This document shows, piece after piece, positions 8,594-16,760 of a DNA stretch of 36,605 nt. The stretch is from assembly GCA_900299145.1 (NCBI GenBank), contig OMIN01000080.1, positions 1-36,605 on the forward strand. Reading direction: 5' to 3'. The position numbers and the translations under genes were made by a program. Under the pieces are notes generated by a model. That model was not told where the DNA came from, made no database searches, and saw nothing but the letters and a program-made list of their open reading frames with translations. Numbering within the stretch: the stretch's first letter is position 1; every line of letters begins with the position of its first letter. This stretch comes from Betaproteobacteria bacterium (lineage in GTDB: Bacteria; Pseudomonadota; Gammaproteobacteria; Burkholderiales; SG8-41).

Positions 8594-9271
8594 ATGGCAT
8601 CACACAGCAGTCCGCCGCAAACGCTCGACAGCGATCTCGAAGTCAGCCCCGGCGAATGGCAGCAACAGGAGTTCTATCATTTGATGACGGCACTGGTAGT
8701 GCCGCGTCCGATCGGCTGGATTTCAACCATCTCCGCAAAGGGCGTGAGTAACGTTGCGCCCTATTCGTATTTCAACATGATGGGCAATGACCCGCCGTAC
8801 GTGGCGTTTGCCTCCACCGGCGTGAAAGACAGCCTGCGCAATTTGCGCGAGGTGCCGCAATTCGTCTGCAACATCGTCACCATGCACGTGCTGGAGGAAA
8901 TGAATTTCACGGCCACGGATTTTCCGCCCGATGAAAGCGAATTCGGGTGGGCGCAGTTGACGCCCGCGCCGTCGGCAAAAGTAAAGCCATTTCGCGTGAA
9001 GGAAGCGCGCGCGCACATCGAGTGCGAGGTGAAACAGATCATCACCGATCACAACACCAACATCATCCTCGGGCGCATTGTGCACACGCACGTCACGCCC
9101 GGTGTGTGGAAAAACGGCCGCGTTGATCCGCGCCTGCTGGATCCGGTATGCCGCTTGTCCGGCTCCGGTTACGCGCAGCTGGGCGAGCTGGTGAATGTGC
9201 AGCGGCAGTCGTGGACAGATATCAAAAGCACAAAGGGCAAGTCGGCAATGGCAAAGGCCGTAAAGCGCTAG
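8594..9271 (+). CDS. Flavin reductase / DIM6-NTAB family flavoprotein
   Basis: The 225-residue cytoplasmic protein contains VVPRPIGWISTISAKGVSNVAPYSYFN (residues about 35-61, split barrel FMN-binding segment) and a following DPPYVAFAS strand. These are diagnostic of the flavin reductase-like family (PF01613). Members supply reduced flavin to two-component monooxygenases or act as FMN-binding oxidoreductases. No partner monooxygenase is nearby, so the role is open. AGGAAAGG lies 8-10 nt before the ATG. It sits between the methyltransferase and a Bug gene. Confidence 0.92.
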   Translation: MASHSSPPQTLDSDLEVSPGEWQQQEFYHLMTALVVPRPIGWISTISAKGVSNVAPYSYFNMMGNDPPYVAFASTGVKDSLRNLREVPQFVCNIVTMHVLEEMNFTATDFPPDESEFGWAQLTPAPSAKVKPFRVKEARAHIECEVKQIITDHNTNIILGRIVHTHVTPGVWKNGRVDPRLLDPVCRLSGSGYAQLGELVNVQRQSWTDIKSTKGKSAMAKAVKR

Positions 9272-9369
9272 GATTTGGGCGGTGGCGCCGGGAACGCCTT
9301 TCGCCAGCAGCACCCATAACCATAATTACTACAAGTACCTGTTTTATAAGACATTTTCAGGAGGATGTC

Positions 9370-10377
9370 ATGCGCTTTTCTCAACGCTTTGCGAACAAGT
9401 TCCACTTTACGCGGATCGCCGCGGCTGCATGCCTGTGTCTGGCAGCAGTCAACGCCATCACGCCTGCCCTCGCTGCGGAACAGTACCCCAACAAACCCGC
9501 ACGCCTGATCTTGCCGTTTGGCGCGGGTGCCTCCACCGACATCATCGGGCGCATTTTCGCGCAACGCTTCACCGAAATGTGGGGCCAGCAGCTCATCGTT
9601 GACAACCGCCCTGGCGCGGGCGGCATCCTTGGCACGGAGATGGCCGCGCGCGCAACACCCGATGGCTATACGCTATTCACCTACGGCATCAACCAGACCA
9701 TCACGCCACATCTTTACAAAAAGCTTCCCTACGATGTAATACGCGACTTTATGCCGGTATCGCTTTACGCCACCATGCCCAACATTCTGTGCGTAAATCT
9801 CGGCATTCCCGCCACCACGGTGGGTGAATTCATCAAGCATGCAAAGGCCAATCCCGGCAAGCTGCGCTATGCCTCTTCCGGTATCGGCGCGACACCGCAT
9901 CTCACCATGGCGCTCTTCGCCACCATAAACGGGCTGGACATGATCCATGTGCCGTACAAGGTCGCCTCGCAGGGCTACACCGACACCATCGCCGGTGAGA
10001 TTCAGACGTTCTTTTACAACCTGCCGGGGCCGCTGCCTTTTGTGAAGGCGGGCCGGCTGCGCGCAATCGCGGTGACATCCGCCAAGCGCGCCGAGCAATT
10101 ACCCAATGTGCCCACCGTCATCGAATCCGGCGTGCCGGATTTCGAAGTCACTGTGTGGCAGGGCTACGCAATGCCAAAGGGCACGTCACCCGCGCACGTC
10201 AAGAGCGTGCATGCGGCGATGATGAAGGCACTGGCAGTGCCAGATCTGAAAACCCGCTTTTTTGAAAATGGCGTGGCCGCCGCACCGCAAACACCGGAGG
10301 AATTCGGCAATTTCATCCGCAAGGAACATGCTCGCTGGGGCAAAACGATAGCCATATCGAGCGTCAAGGTGGAATAG
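9370..10377 (+). CDS. Bug-family solute-binding protein
   Basis: The 335-residue product has a signal peptide ending TPALAAEQ. Family segments are YPNKPARLILPFGAGASTD, IVDNRPGAGGILG, DGYTLFTYG, LPYDVIRDFMPVS, YASSGIGATPHL, IHVPYKVASQG (where most relatives have YKG), LRAIAVTS and VPTVIESG. It ends with SSVKVE. The ATG at 9370 has a canonical AGGAGG at 9359-9364; upstream in-frame codons back to 9148 overlap the flavin reductase and are rejected. It forms a tandem with the next Bug gene 36 nt downstream. The altered ligand loop suggests a different substrate from its neighbour (inference). Confidence 0.94.
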   Translation: MRFSQRFANKFHFTRIAAAACLCLAAVNAITPALAAEQYPNKPARLILPFGAGASTDIIGRIFAQRFTEMWGQQLIVDNRPGAGGILGTEMAARATPDGYTLFTYGINQTITPHLYKKLPYDVIRDFMPVSLYATMPNILCVNLGIPATTVGEFIKHAKANPGKLRYASSGIGATPHLTMALFATINGLDMIHVPYKVASQGYTDTIAGEIQTFFYNLPGPLPFVKAGRLRAIAVTSAKRAEQLPNVPTVIESGVPDFEVTVWQGYAMPKGTSPAHVKSVHAAMMKALAVPDLKTRFFENGVAAAPQTPEEFGNFIRKEHARWGKTIAISSVKVE

Positions 10378-10413
10378 CTTCCATCGAACACAAAAAAAGC
10401 AACCGAGGAGACC

Positions 10414-11376
10414 ATGAAGAAAACTCTGCACGCTGTCAGCGTGCTGGCACTGTTCATTCCGGCCAGCGCATTCGCTCAATCCTATCCCACCAAGCCCATC
10501 CGCCTGATTGTGCCATTCCCGCCTGGCGGCGCCAACGACATCGCCGCGCGCGCCCTCAACACGCGCCTGCCCGCACTGCTCGGCCAGAACCTGATTATCG
10601 ACAACCGCCCGGGCGCAGGCGGCAACTTCGGCGCGGAACTCACCGCCAAATCGCCAGCCGATGGCTACACCCTGCTTGCCGCGAACAACTCGCTCATTAC
10701 CAACGCCAGCCTCTATCGCAAGCTGCCATACGATCCGTTTCGTGATTTTGTTTCCATCGCCATGATTGCCACCTCGCCCAACATGGTGGTGGCGCATCCG
10801 CAGTTGCCCGCGCGCAACGTCAAGGAACTCGTCACACTGGCCAAGTCCAACCCCGGGCAAATCACCTATGCCTCGCCGGGGCCGGGCACGTCATCGCATC
10901 TGGCTGGCGAACTGTTTCGTTCGCGCACCGGTACCAACCTGCTGCACGTGCCGTACCAAGGCGCGGGGCCGCTGGTGGTCGATCAGGTGGGCGGTCATGT
11001 GATCCTGAGTTTCACCGCGCCCATCGTCTCCAAGCCGCACGTCGACGCGGGCAAGCTGCGCGCCATCGCAGTCACCAGTGAAAAGCGCTGGCAAGGGTTG
11101 CCCAACGTGCCCAGTGTCGCGGAATCCGGCTACCCCGGCTTTGATGTCTACGTATGGGTGGCGCTGTTCGCGCCCGCCGGCACGCCGCGGCCGATCATCG
11201 ACCGCGTGGCGGGCGACACTGGCAAGGCGCTCGAATCAGCAGAACTCAAACAACGCTATGCCGCCGCCAGCATTGACGCGCCGATCAGCACGCCTGACAG
11301 TCTTGCGGCGTTTTTGAAGAACGATTTTGCGCTTTGGGACAAGCTGATCAAGACGCAGGGCATCAAGCTGGATTGA
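10414..11376 (+). CDS. Bug-family solute-binding protein
   Basis: The 320-residue product has a signal peptide (MKKTLHAVSVLALFIPASAFA-Q) and a textbook Bug core: YPTKPIRLIVPFPPGGANDI, IIDNRPGAGGNFG, DGYTLLAANN, LPYDPFRDFVSI, YASPGPGTSSHL, LHVPYQGAGPLVVDQ, LRAIAVTSEKR and VPSVAESGYPGFD. It ends with TQGIKLD. The ribosome site GAGGAG precedes the ATG. It is the second of two tandem Bug genes and is the last plus-strand gene before the convergent membrane-protein gene, which stops only 25 nt away. The gap holds only GC-rich sequence with a GGCTAGCC palindrome. Confidence 0.95.
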   Translation: MKKTLHAVSVLALFIPASAFAQSYPTKPIRLIVPFPPGGANDIAARALNTRLPALLGQNLIIDNRPGAGGNFGAELTAKSPADGYTLLAANNSLITNASLYRKLPYDPFRDFVSIAMIATSPNMVVAHPQLPARNVKELVTLAKSNPGQITYASPGPGTSSHLAGELFRSRTGTNLLHVPYQGAGPLVVDQVGGHVILSFTAPIVSKPHVDAGKLRAIAVTSEKRWQGLPNVPSVAESGYPGFDVYVWVALFAPAGTPRPIIDRVAGDTGKALESAELKQRYAAASIDAPISTPDSLAAFLKNDFALWDKLIKTQGIKLD

Positions 11377-11401
11377 CCCGCCGCCGGGCTAGCCGCCGCC
11401 T

Positions 11402-12016
11402 TCAGCCCGGCAGGGTAAACCCGCCAAACAGCTCGAAGTAGTAACGAAATTGCAGGCGCTGGAAACCGGGCGCCACACCAAGGGTCAGCCGAAGCCGCTG
11501 CGGGCCCTCGTACTTCATGCCTTCATCCAGTTCGAAGCGTCCCTCGTTGCTGATTTCACGTCGTTCGATGCGGCAGATGGCTGCATCGTCGGCGCTGTCT
11601 TTTGACTTTGCATCCGGGCCCGCCAGTAACAGTTCTCCCGGCTCCCACAGCCCGAACGTGCAGCTACTGCCAGTCATGGGTGTCACCGTCAACTCTACGA
11701 CAAAATAGTTTCGGGAAGCTTCCAACTCGGGGTTTTCACCGTCAGCATCGGCACCGACTTTGTGTTTCAGCATCTGTCGCGCAACCGCAAGCGTCATCGG
11801 TGTGATTTTGTGCAGCTCCACCGATGCGCCGCGCAGCACCGCGCCCTTGGCCTTGAAAGGCAGGCTAAAGAGCAATTCCAGCAGGCGTCCCCCAAGCAAT
11901 TTTGCAGCCAGCACCAGCGCCACAACAACCACTACGCTGACCCACCATGGGAGGTAAGCCACCATTGCCATCAACGCAACGGCGATTACGAGCAGAATGA
12001 ACAGTATGATTTTCAT
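11402..12016 (-). CDS. Uncharacterised membrane-anchored protein
   Basis: The 204-residue product begins with two hydrophobic segments separated by only a few residues (about 1-20 and 24-44, PWWVSVVVVVALVLAAKLL). A mainly soluble domain follows. I do not recognise the family. The soluble part contains alternating beta-rich stretches (NYFVVELTVTP, TFGLWEPGELLLAG, QRLRLTLGV), suggesting a beta-sandwich. GAGAGG at good spacing supports the ATG at 12016. It is the last gene of the minus-strand run from 16651, with about 70 nt separating it from the amidohydrolase, so it may or may not be co-transcribed. Confidence 0.75.
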   Translation of the reverse strand: MKIILFILLVIAVALMAMVAYLPWWVSVVVVVALVLAAKLLGGRLLELLFSLPFKAKGAVLRGASVELHKITPMTLAVARQMLKHKVGADADGENPELEASRNYFVVELTVTPMTGSSCTFGLWEPGELLLAGPDAKSKDSADDAAICRIERREISNEGRFELDEGMKYEGPQRLRLTLGVAPGFQRLQFRYYFELFGGFTLPG

Positions 12017-12087
12017 GCCTACACCTCTCCCGGAAATCCACGAGTTTCGTCCTTACCCTCGCCGTGCGCGTGTTCAAGCGCGAGTTT

Positions 12088-13128
12088 TCAGGTGCTGGCG
12101 CCCAACGACGGCAACAACCTCAACGCGTTGCCGCGATCAATCGCATGCCGCTCGGCCGCGCTGAAGCGCTGATATTTCGCCAGTGCTTCGTTCACTTCCG
12201 CGCCATCGCGGAACGGATAATCAGTGCCATACAAGAACTGCGACACCGGTGCGATGTGCAGCAGCGCATCCAGTGCACCAGGGTGGTTGCCCTGCGCCAT
12301 GTCATAGTAAAACCTCGCCAGTTCGTGCCTGAAGCCAGTGGGCACTTTCTCCTTGAGACCCTTGGTAAAATTTTCTTCGCGCTCGAAGCGCGACACCAGA
12401 AAGGGCGTCACACCGCCGCTATGCGAGAAAATCCATTTGATGTCCGGGTAACGAGCGGCCGCGCCGTGAAACATCAGGCTTGCCATGGTGCGCGTGGTGT
12501 CGACCGCGTATTCGATGGCACTCACTGAGACCGGCGATGAAATCTTGCCGCAACATTCCGGCGACAGCGGATGCGTATAAACGACCGCCTTGCGGCGATT
12601 CAATTCCTCAAGCACCGGCCAGAAAGCGGGGTCGCCCAAATAGCGCCCGCCGTAACTCGTCATCAGACAAAAGCCCTCCGCTTTGAGCGTGTCGAGCGCA
12701 TAGGCAATTTCCGCGAGACTGCCGTTGATATCGCTATACGGCAGTGCTGCAAAGCTGCCGAAGCGACCCTTGTGCGTGCTCGCGAGCTTGGCCGCGTGCT
12801 CGTTGGCTTCGCGCGCCATTTTGCGGCCCAGCGCCACGTCGCCAACAGTCATCGCCGGCTGGATCAACGAGAGCAGCGAAGTCTGAATGCCACTTTTGTC
12901 CATGTCGTCAAGCGACATTTGCACCGACCATTTGGCATGGCCCTGGCCCAGTTGCTTCAACGCGGCGGAATAGCCGGGCGAAACAAAGTGATGATGCACG
13001 TCAATGCGCCGAGCGGGCGCAGTATTGCCACCCGAATCGGCGCTGGTGGACACACAGCCCGGCAGCCACGCGCTCACACTCAACGCCGCCATGCCCGCCA
13101 GAAATCCCCGTCGTTGCAGATCACTCAT
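12088..13128 (-). CDS. Tat-exported, possibly lipidated amidohydrolase (ACMSD-like)
   Basis: The 346-residue product starts with a twin-arginine signal (QRRGFLAG, Arg6-Arg7) that also contains a lipobox-like LPGC ending at Cys25. Export by Tat, perhaps with lipid anchoring, is therefore likely. The mature part is an Amidohydrolase_2 TIM barrel (PF04909). It has the metal motif VHHHF at residues 44-48, a YTHPLSPECC segment, FSHSGG, and FLYGTDYPF with the conserved Asp. Relatives include aminocarboxymuconate-semialdehyde decarboxylase-type enzymes; the substrate is unknown. GGGGAGAG precedes the ATG. It lies downstream of the acyl-CoA ligase gene, 60 nt apart with AT-rich repeat copy H between them. 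Confidence 0.9.
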   Translation of the reverse strand: MSDLQRRGFLAGMAALSVSAWLPGCVSTSADSGGNTAPARRIDVHHHFVSPGYSAALKQLGQGHAKWSVQMSLDDMDKSGIQTSLLSLIQPAMTVGDVALGRKMAREANEHAAKLASTHKGRFGSFAALPYSDINGSLAEIAYALDTLKAEGFCLMTSYGGRYLGDPAFWPVLEELNRRKAVVYTHPLSPECCGKISSPVSVSAIEYAVDTTRTMASLMFHGAAARYPDIKWIFSHSGGVTPFLVSRFEREENFTKGLKEKVPTGFRHELARFYYDMAQGNHPGALDALLHIAPVSQFLYGTDYPFRDGAEVNEALAKYQRFSAAERHAIDRGNALRLLPSLGAST

Positions 13129-13152
13129 ACCGCTCTCCCCGTTTATACAATT

Positions 13153-13174
13153 ATTGTTTTAAAACAGATACTTA
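13153..13174 (-). repeat. AT-rich dispersed repeat, copy H (degenerate)
   Basis: On the minus strand it reads AAGTATCTGTTTT followed by AAAACAAT. The left half matches the family and the right half has diverged. It lies between the acyl-CoA ligase and amidohydrolase genes. Confidence 0.5.
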
Positions 13175-13188
13175 TGACATCGTTCGAG

Positions 13189-14781
13189 TCACACTCCCTT
13201 CAACGCCGTCACCGCCATTTCGCGCAGTTTCGCCTTCTGAATCTTGTTGCCGTTGGCGCTGGGCGTGAAGGGAAACTCGGCAATTGAAAGTACGTGACGA
13301 GGCACCTTGTAATTCGCCACCCGCTGCCTGCAATGCTCGATCAACGCGGTTTCATCCACCGCCGCGCCGTTCTTCGGCAACACAAACGCCAGGGGCATCG
13401 GCCCGCGCGGGCCGTCAATACCGACCACCTGACTGACAGCCACTGAGGGATGTGCATCGAGCACCGCTTCGATTTCCAGCGGGTTCACCAGAAAGCCCGA
13501 CAGCCGCAACACGTCGCCCATGCGCGTGAGGAAAATAAATTCGTTATCCGCCAGCGTATAACCGAGATCGCCGCTTTTGAACCAGCCGTCTTCAGTGAAC
13601 GCTGCTGCGGTAGCCTCGGCATTGCCGAAGTAGCCCATCAACATGCTCGGCCCCTTGAATTCCAGTTCGCCGTGTTCGCCGTGCGGCAGAATTTTGCCGG
13701 TGTCGTTGCTGCGCGCGCGCACGCGCGTGGCCGCATTGATCAACCTGCCGCCGCCGATTTCACGCTGCTCCGGGGGCAAATCGACCGGACGCAGCGACAG
13801 CACCGCCTGCATTTCGCTGGAACCGTAAATGCCGAGTAACTTCAGTCCGCGCGCCTCGGCAGGTCGCGCCTGCCCCGCGCGCACGCCCATCACCGCGCGC
13901 ACAGTCGGATAGGGAACCGGCTCGCTCGATGCGGCAAGCAACTGCGCCACGATATCGCCGGTGGCGGGCAAATGCGTGACGGCATATTGCTTGATCGCCC
14001 GCGCCGCCGCGTGCACTTCAAACGTGGGCAGCATCACCAGCAACTGCCCGCCCGCCAGCGGGCTGAGTGCATGACTCATGCCAAACGTGCCGCACATCGG
14101 CACGGTGAGCAGCGTCACCGCACCCGCGTCGCCATAACCAAACCCGCGCGCCGCCTCGGCAGCGTGGCCGGCCATCGACGCCTGATGATGCAGCACGAAC
14201 TTGGGCAACTTGGTGGTACCAGAGGTCGTGAAAATCAAACAGCCTAGGTCAGGCCGCGCGTGATCGTGTGGAAAGGGTGCGCATGCGGCAAGATCCGCAT
14301 AGGCCGTGATCGGCTTGCCCAAAGCAGAGTGATCCATGGGCGGATCACCCGGCTCGCCATACGCGACTATTGCCTGCAGCTCCTTCAGCGCCGGCACGCC
14401 CGCGTCGCGCAAAATGCCGTCAAAATCAATGCCGCGATAGCCCGGCCAGTAAATCAGCACCTTCGCGCCGGAGCGCCCGACGATATCGGCAATTTCGTTC
14501 GAGCGAAAGCGCGTGTTGACCGCCACCACGATGGCGCCCAGCCGCGCCGCCGCAAAAAAACACGCTGGCCACGCCGGTACGTTGGGTAGCCACACGGCCA
14601 CGCGATCCCCTTCGCGCACCCCCAGGTCATGCAGGCCCTGCGCCACACGGCGGCTTTCTTCGTCAAGCGCGGCAGCCGTGACCAGCCTGTCGCGATCGAT
14701 CAGGGCGACACCGCCCACGGCCACGCGGCTCGCCAGCAGTTCGGTCAGGGTCTGCGGATTGATGTTGCTCGCACTACTCAT
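13189..14781 (-). CDS. Class I adenylate-forming acyl-CoA ligase
   Basis: The 530-residue product belongs to the AMP-binding family (PF00501 with PF13193 C-terminal domain). The ATP/phosphate loop is TTSGTTKLPK at 185-194 (a variant of TSGTTGxPK). Next come a GIYGSSEMQ motif, the hinge region DGWFKSGDLG...RMGDVLRLSGFLVNP (split here), and a C-terminal lysine at 513 in GNKIQK that matches the catalytic Lys. It activates a carboxylic acid as acyl-AMP and then as the CoA thioester in the cytoplasm; the acid is not identifiable. It overlaps the upstream pirin gene by 4 nt (ATGA), so the two are translationally coupled. A Bug gene lies just upstream, suggesting uptake then CoA activation. Confidence 0.94.
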   Translation of the reverse strand: MSSASNINPQTLTELLASRVAVGGVALIDRDRLVTAAALDEESRRVAQGLHDLGVREGDRVAVWLPNVPAWPACFFAAARLGAIVVAVNTRFRSNEIADIVGRSGAKVLIYWPGYRGIDFDGILRDAGVPALKELQAIVAYGEPGDPPMDHSALGKPITAYADLAACAPFPHDHARPDLGCLIFTTSGTTKLPKFVLHHQASMAGHAAEAARGFGYGDAGAVTLLTVPMCGTFGMSHALSPLAGGQLLVMLPTFEVHAAARAIKQYAVTHLPATGDIVAQLLAASSEPVPYPTVRAVMGVRAGQARPAEARGLKLLGIYGSSEMQAVLSLRPVDLPPEQREIGGGRLINAATRVRARSNDTGKILPHGEHGELEFKGPSMLMGYFGNAEATAAAFTEDGWFKSGDLGYTLADNEFIFLTRMGDVLRLSGFLVNPLEIEAVLDAHPSVAVSQVVGIDGPRGPMPLAFVLPKNGAAVDETALIEHCRQRVANYKVPRHVLSIAEFPFTPSANGNKIQKAKLREMAVTALKGV

Positions 14782-15638
14782 TTCGTCAACGTTCCATTCT
14801 GATAATCGCGCACGGCCTGTTCAACTTCTTCGCGCGTGTTCATGACAAAGGGGCCGTATTGCACCACAGGCTCTTCAATTGGCTTACCCGCCAATAGCAA
14901 AAAGCGCGCGGCGCCGTTGTCGGCGGTTACCGTGATGCGGTTGCCCCGCGACAGCACACCGCCACTCTGCGGCTTTAACGCACGCGCGTCTTCGCCCGCA
15001 CCCACCAGCAGCATGCCTTCATAGAGGTAAATGAAGGCGTTGTAATCATCCGGCAGGCCGTAATGAAACAGCGACCCGTTGGGCAATTCCACGTCAAGAT
15101 AGCGCGGATCGGTCGAGCGGTCAGTGATCACGCCATCGGTCTGCACGCCCGCGACGTGAATCGAACCGGCAATGATGCGAGCCGTGCCGCCGTCGGCCAG
15201 AGTCACCGTGGGAATTTCATGCGGCTCGATGTCGCGGTACCACGCCGGCTTCATTTTCTCGCTGGCGGGCAGGTTTACCCACAACTGAAACCCGCGCATG
15301 CGGCCTTCGGCCTGCTGCGGCATTTCGGAATGAATAATGCCGCGCCCCGCCGTCATCCACTGTGCACCACCACTTTTGAGATCACCGCGATTGCCCAAGT
15401 GGTCTTCGTGCAGCAGGTGGCCGTCAAGCATGTAGGTCACCGTCTCGAACCCGCGGTGCGGATGCGCGGGGAATCCGGCGATGTAATCGTCCGGGTTGTC
15501 GGTCGAAAACTCGTCAAGCATCAGAAACGGATCGACATACAGCCCACGCTGGCTGCCCAAACTGCGCCGCAGCTTCACGCCCGCACCATCCGACGTTGGT
15601 ACGGAAGGAATCACCTGCTTTAAAGTGCGCACGCTCAT
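14778..15638 (-). CDS. Pirin family protein
   Basis: The 286-residue bicupin has the pirin metal site: HPH at residues 59-61 in FPAHPHRGFETV, and HSE at 103-105 in GRGIIHSEMP. The equivalents in characterised pirins bind Fe. It also has the usual pirin C-terminal cupin. Some pirins show quercetin dioxygenase activity and others act as redox-sensing regulators; sequence does not decide between them. GGAG lies 6 nt before the ATG. It sits 11 nt downstream of a Bug gene and overlaps the acyl-CoA ligase gene, indicating one operon. Confidence 0.94.
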   Translation of the reverse strand: MSVRTLKQVIPSVPTSDGAGVKLRRSLGSQRGLYVDPFLMLDEFSTDNPDDYIAGFPAHPHRGFETVTYMLDGHLLHEDHLGNRGDLKSGGAQWMTAGRGIIHSEMPQQAEGRMRGFQLWVNLPASEKMKPAWYRDIEPHEIPTVTLADGGTARIIAGSIHVAGVQTDGVITDRSTDPRYLDVELPNGSLFHYGLPDDYNAFIYLYEGMLLVGAGEDARALKPQSGGVLSRGNRITVTADNGAARFLLLAGKPIEEPVVQYGPFVMNTREEVEQAVRDYQNGTLTK

Positions 15639-15649
15639 GATGGCTCCGG

Positions 15650-16651
15650 TTACTCTGCCTTGATGTTGGCCGCGCGGACGATTTTTCCGAAAACGGCGAT
15701 TTCTTCGGCGACGATCCTGTCGAAGCCCGCCGGCGTCGTGGGCTGGGGCGTAAGCCCTATCGGCAACCAGCGCTGCTTCACATCGGATTCCAGGAGCACA
15801 CGGCGGATTTCACCGTTCAGCTTACTGACGATGATTTTGGGAACCTGCGATGAAGTCAGGATGCCAAACCACAAATCGGCGGCAAAACCCGGCAAACCGG
15901 CCTCGGATAATGTGGGCATGTCAGGCAGCAGCGCGTCGCGTTGCAGCGAAGACACGCCCAGCCCCACCACGCGCCCTTCTTTCACCATATTCAGCGCATT
16001 GGCGATCGGTGACATAAAAAGTTGCACACGGCCACTGATGGTTTCGGTCAACGCTTCTGGTATTCCCTTATAGGGCACGTGCACGATATTGATCCCCGCA
16101 GCAGCCTTGAACTGTTCGGCAGCGAAGTGCGTACCGCTGCCCACGCCCGCCGAGGAGAAATTCAACTGGCCGGGCCTGGCCTTCGCCATCGCCAGAAGAT
16201 CCTTGAGCGTTCTTGCACCGAGCGCGGGCGCCGCCACCAGCACGTACTTCGACACGGCCGTTTGCGTGATGCCTGACAGGTCCTTCATGGTGTCGTACGG
16301 CAGCTTGGCATAAATCACCGCCGCCACCGCATGCGCCGATGACACCGACAATAGCGTGTAACCATCCGGGTTGGCGTTCGCCACCAAATTGGCGCCAACC
16401 GTGCCACCCGCGCCGGGGCGATTGTCCACAATCACCTGCTGCTTCCACGCCTCCGTGAGCTTCTGCGCCAGATAACGCGCGGTGATGTCCGGCCCGCCGC
16501 CGGGCGTAAAGCCGACGACGATGCGGATGGGCTTCACCGGGTAATCCGCTTCGGCGGATTGCGCGGCCATTCCCGGCTTGACCATCGCAACCATGCTCGC
16601 GAAAGCAAGCATCACCGCGCCCGCAAGAACTCTGAGGTAGTTTCGCCGCAT
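15650..16651 (-). CDS. Bug-family solute-binding protein
   Basis: The 333-residue product has a long leader ending KPGMAAQ. Bug segments are YPVKPIRIVVGFTPGGGPDI, IVDNRPGAGGTVG, DGYTLLSVSS, LPYDTMKDLSGI, FSSAGVGSGTHF, VHVPYKGIPEAL, MPTLSEAGLPGF and a terminal AANIKAE. The ATG at 16651 follows a GGAG at good spacing; a GTG at 16693 would add 14 residues and has no ribosome site. It is the promoter-proximal gene of the operon with pirin and acyl-CoA ligase. A GATAAT hexamer at 16683-16688 on the minus strand is a plausible -10. Confidence 0.94.
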   Translation of the reverse strand: MRRNYLRVLAGAVMLAFASMVAMVKPGMAAQSAEADYPVKPIRIVVGFTPGGGPDITARYLAQKLTEAWKQQVIVDNRPGAGGTVGANLVANANPDGYTLLSVSSAHAVAAVIYAKLPYDTMKDLSGITQTAVSKYVLVAAPALGARTLKDLLAMAKARPGQLNFSSAGVGSGTHFAAEQFKAAAGINIVHVPYKGIPEALTETISGRVQLFMSPIANALNMVKEGRVVGLGVSSLQRDALLPDMPTLSEAGLPGFAADLWFGILTSSQVPKIIVSKLNGEIRRVLLESDVKQRWLPIGLTPQPTTPAGFDRIVAEEIAVFGKIVRAANIKAE

Positions 16652-16745
16652 TCGCGCTCCGCTCGTAACAATGCCGCGAATATTATCATTCACGCAGCCA
16701 CGCCATCGCGCGCAGAGCCATCCGCGATTGGCGGACTCGCGCAGC

Positions 16746-16751
16746 TATAAT
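16746..16751 (+). promoter_or_regulatory. Consensus -10 hexamer very close to the MFS start codon
   Basis: A perfect TATAAT ends 9 nt before the ATG at 16761. Transcription would begin only a few bases before the start codon, giving a leaderless or near-leaderless mRNA. There is no clear Shine-Dalgarno or -35 element. Confidence 0.45.
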
Positions 16752-16760
16752 CGCCGCGCC

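Noticed and set aside
9148-9369. N-terminal extension of the Bug gene at 9370
   Set aside because: Lies over the flavin reductase gene and precedes both the AGGAGG ribosome site and the signal peptide.
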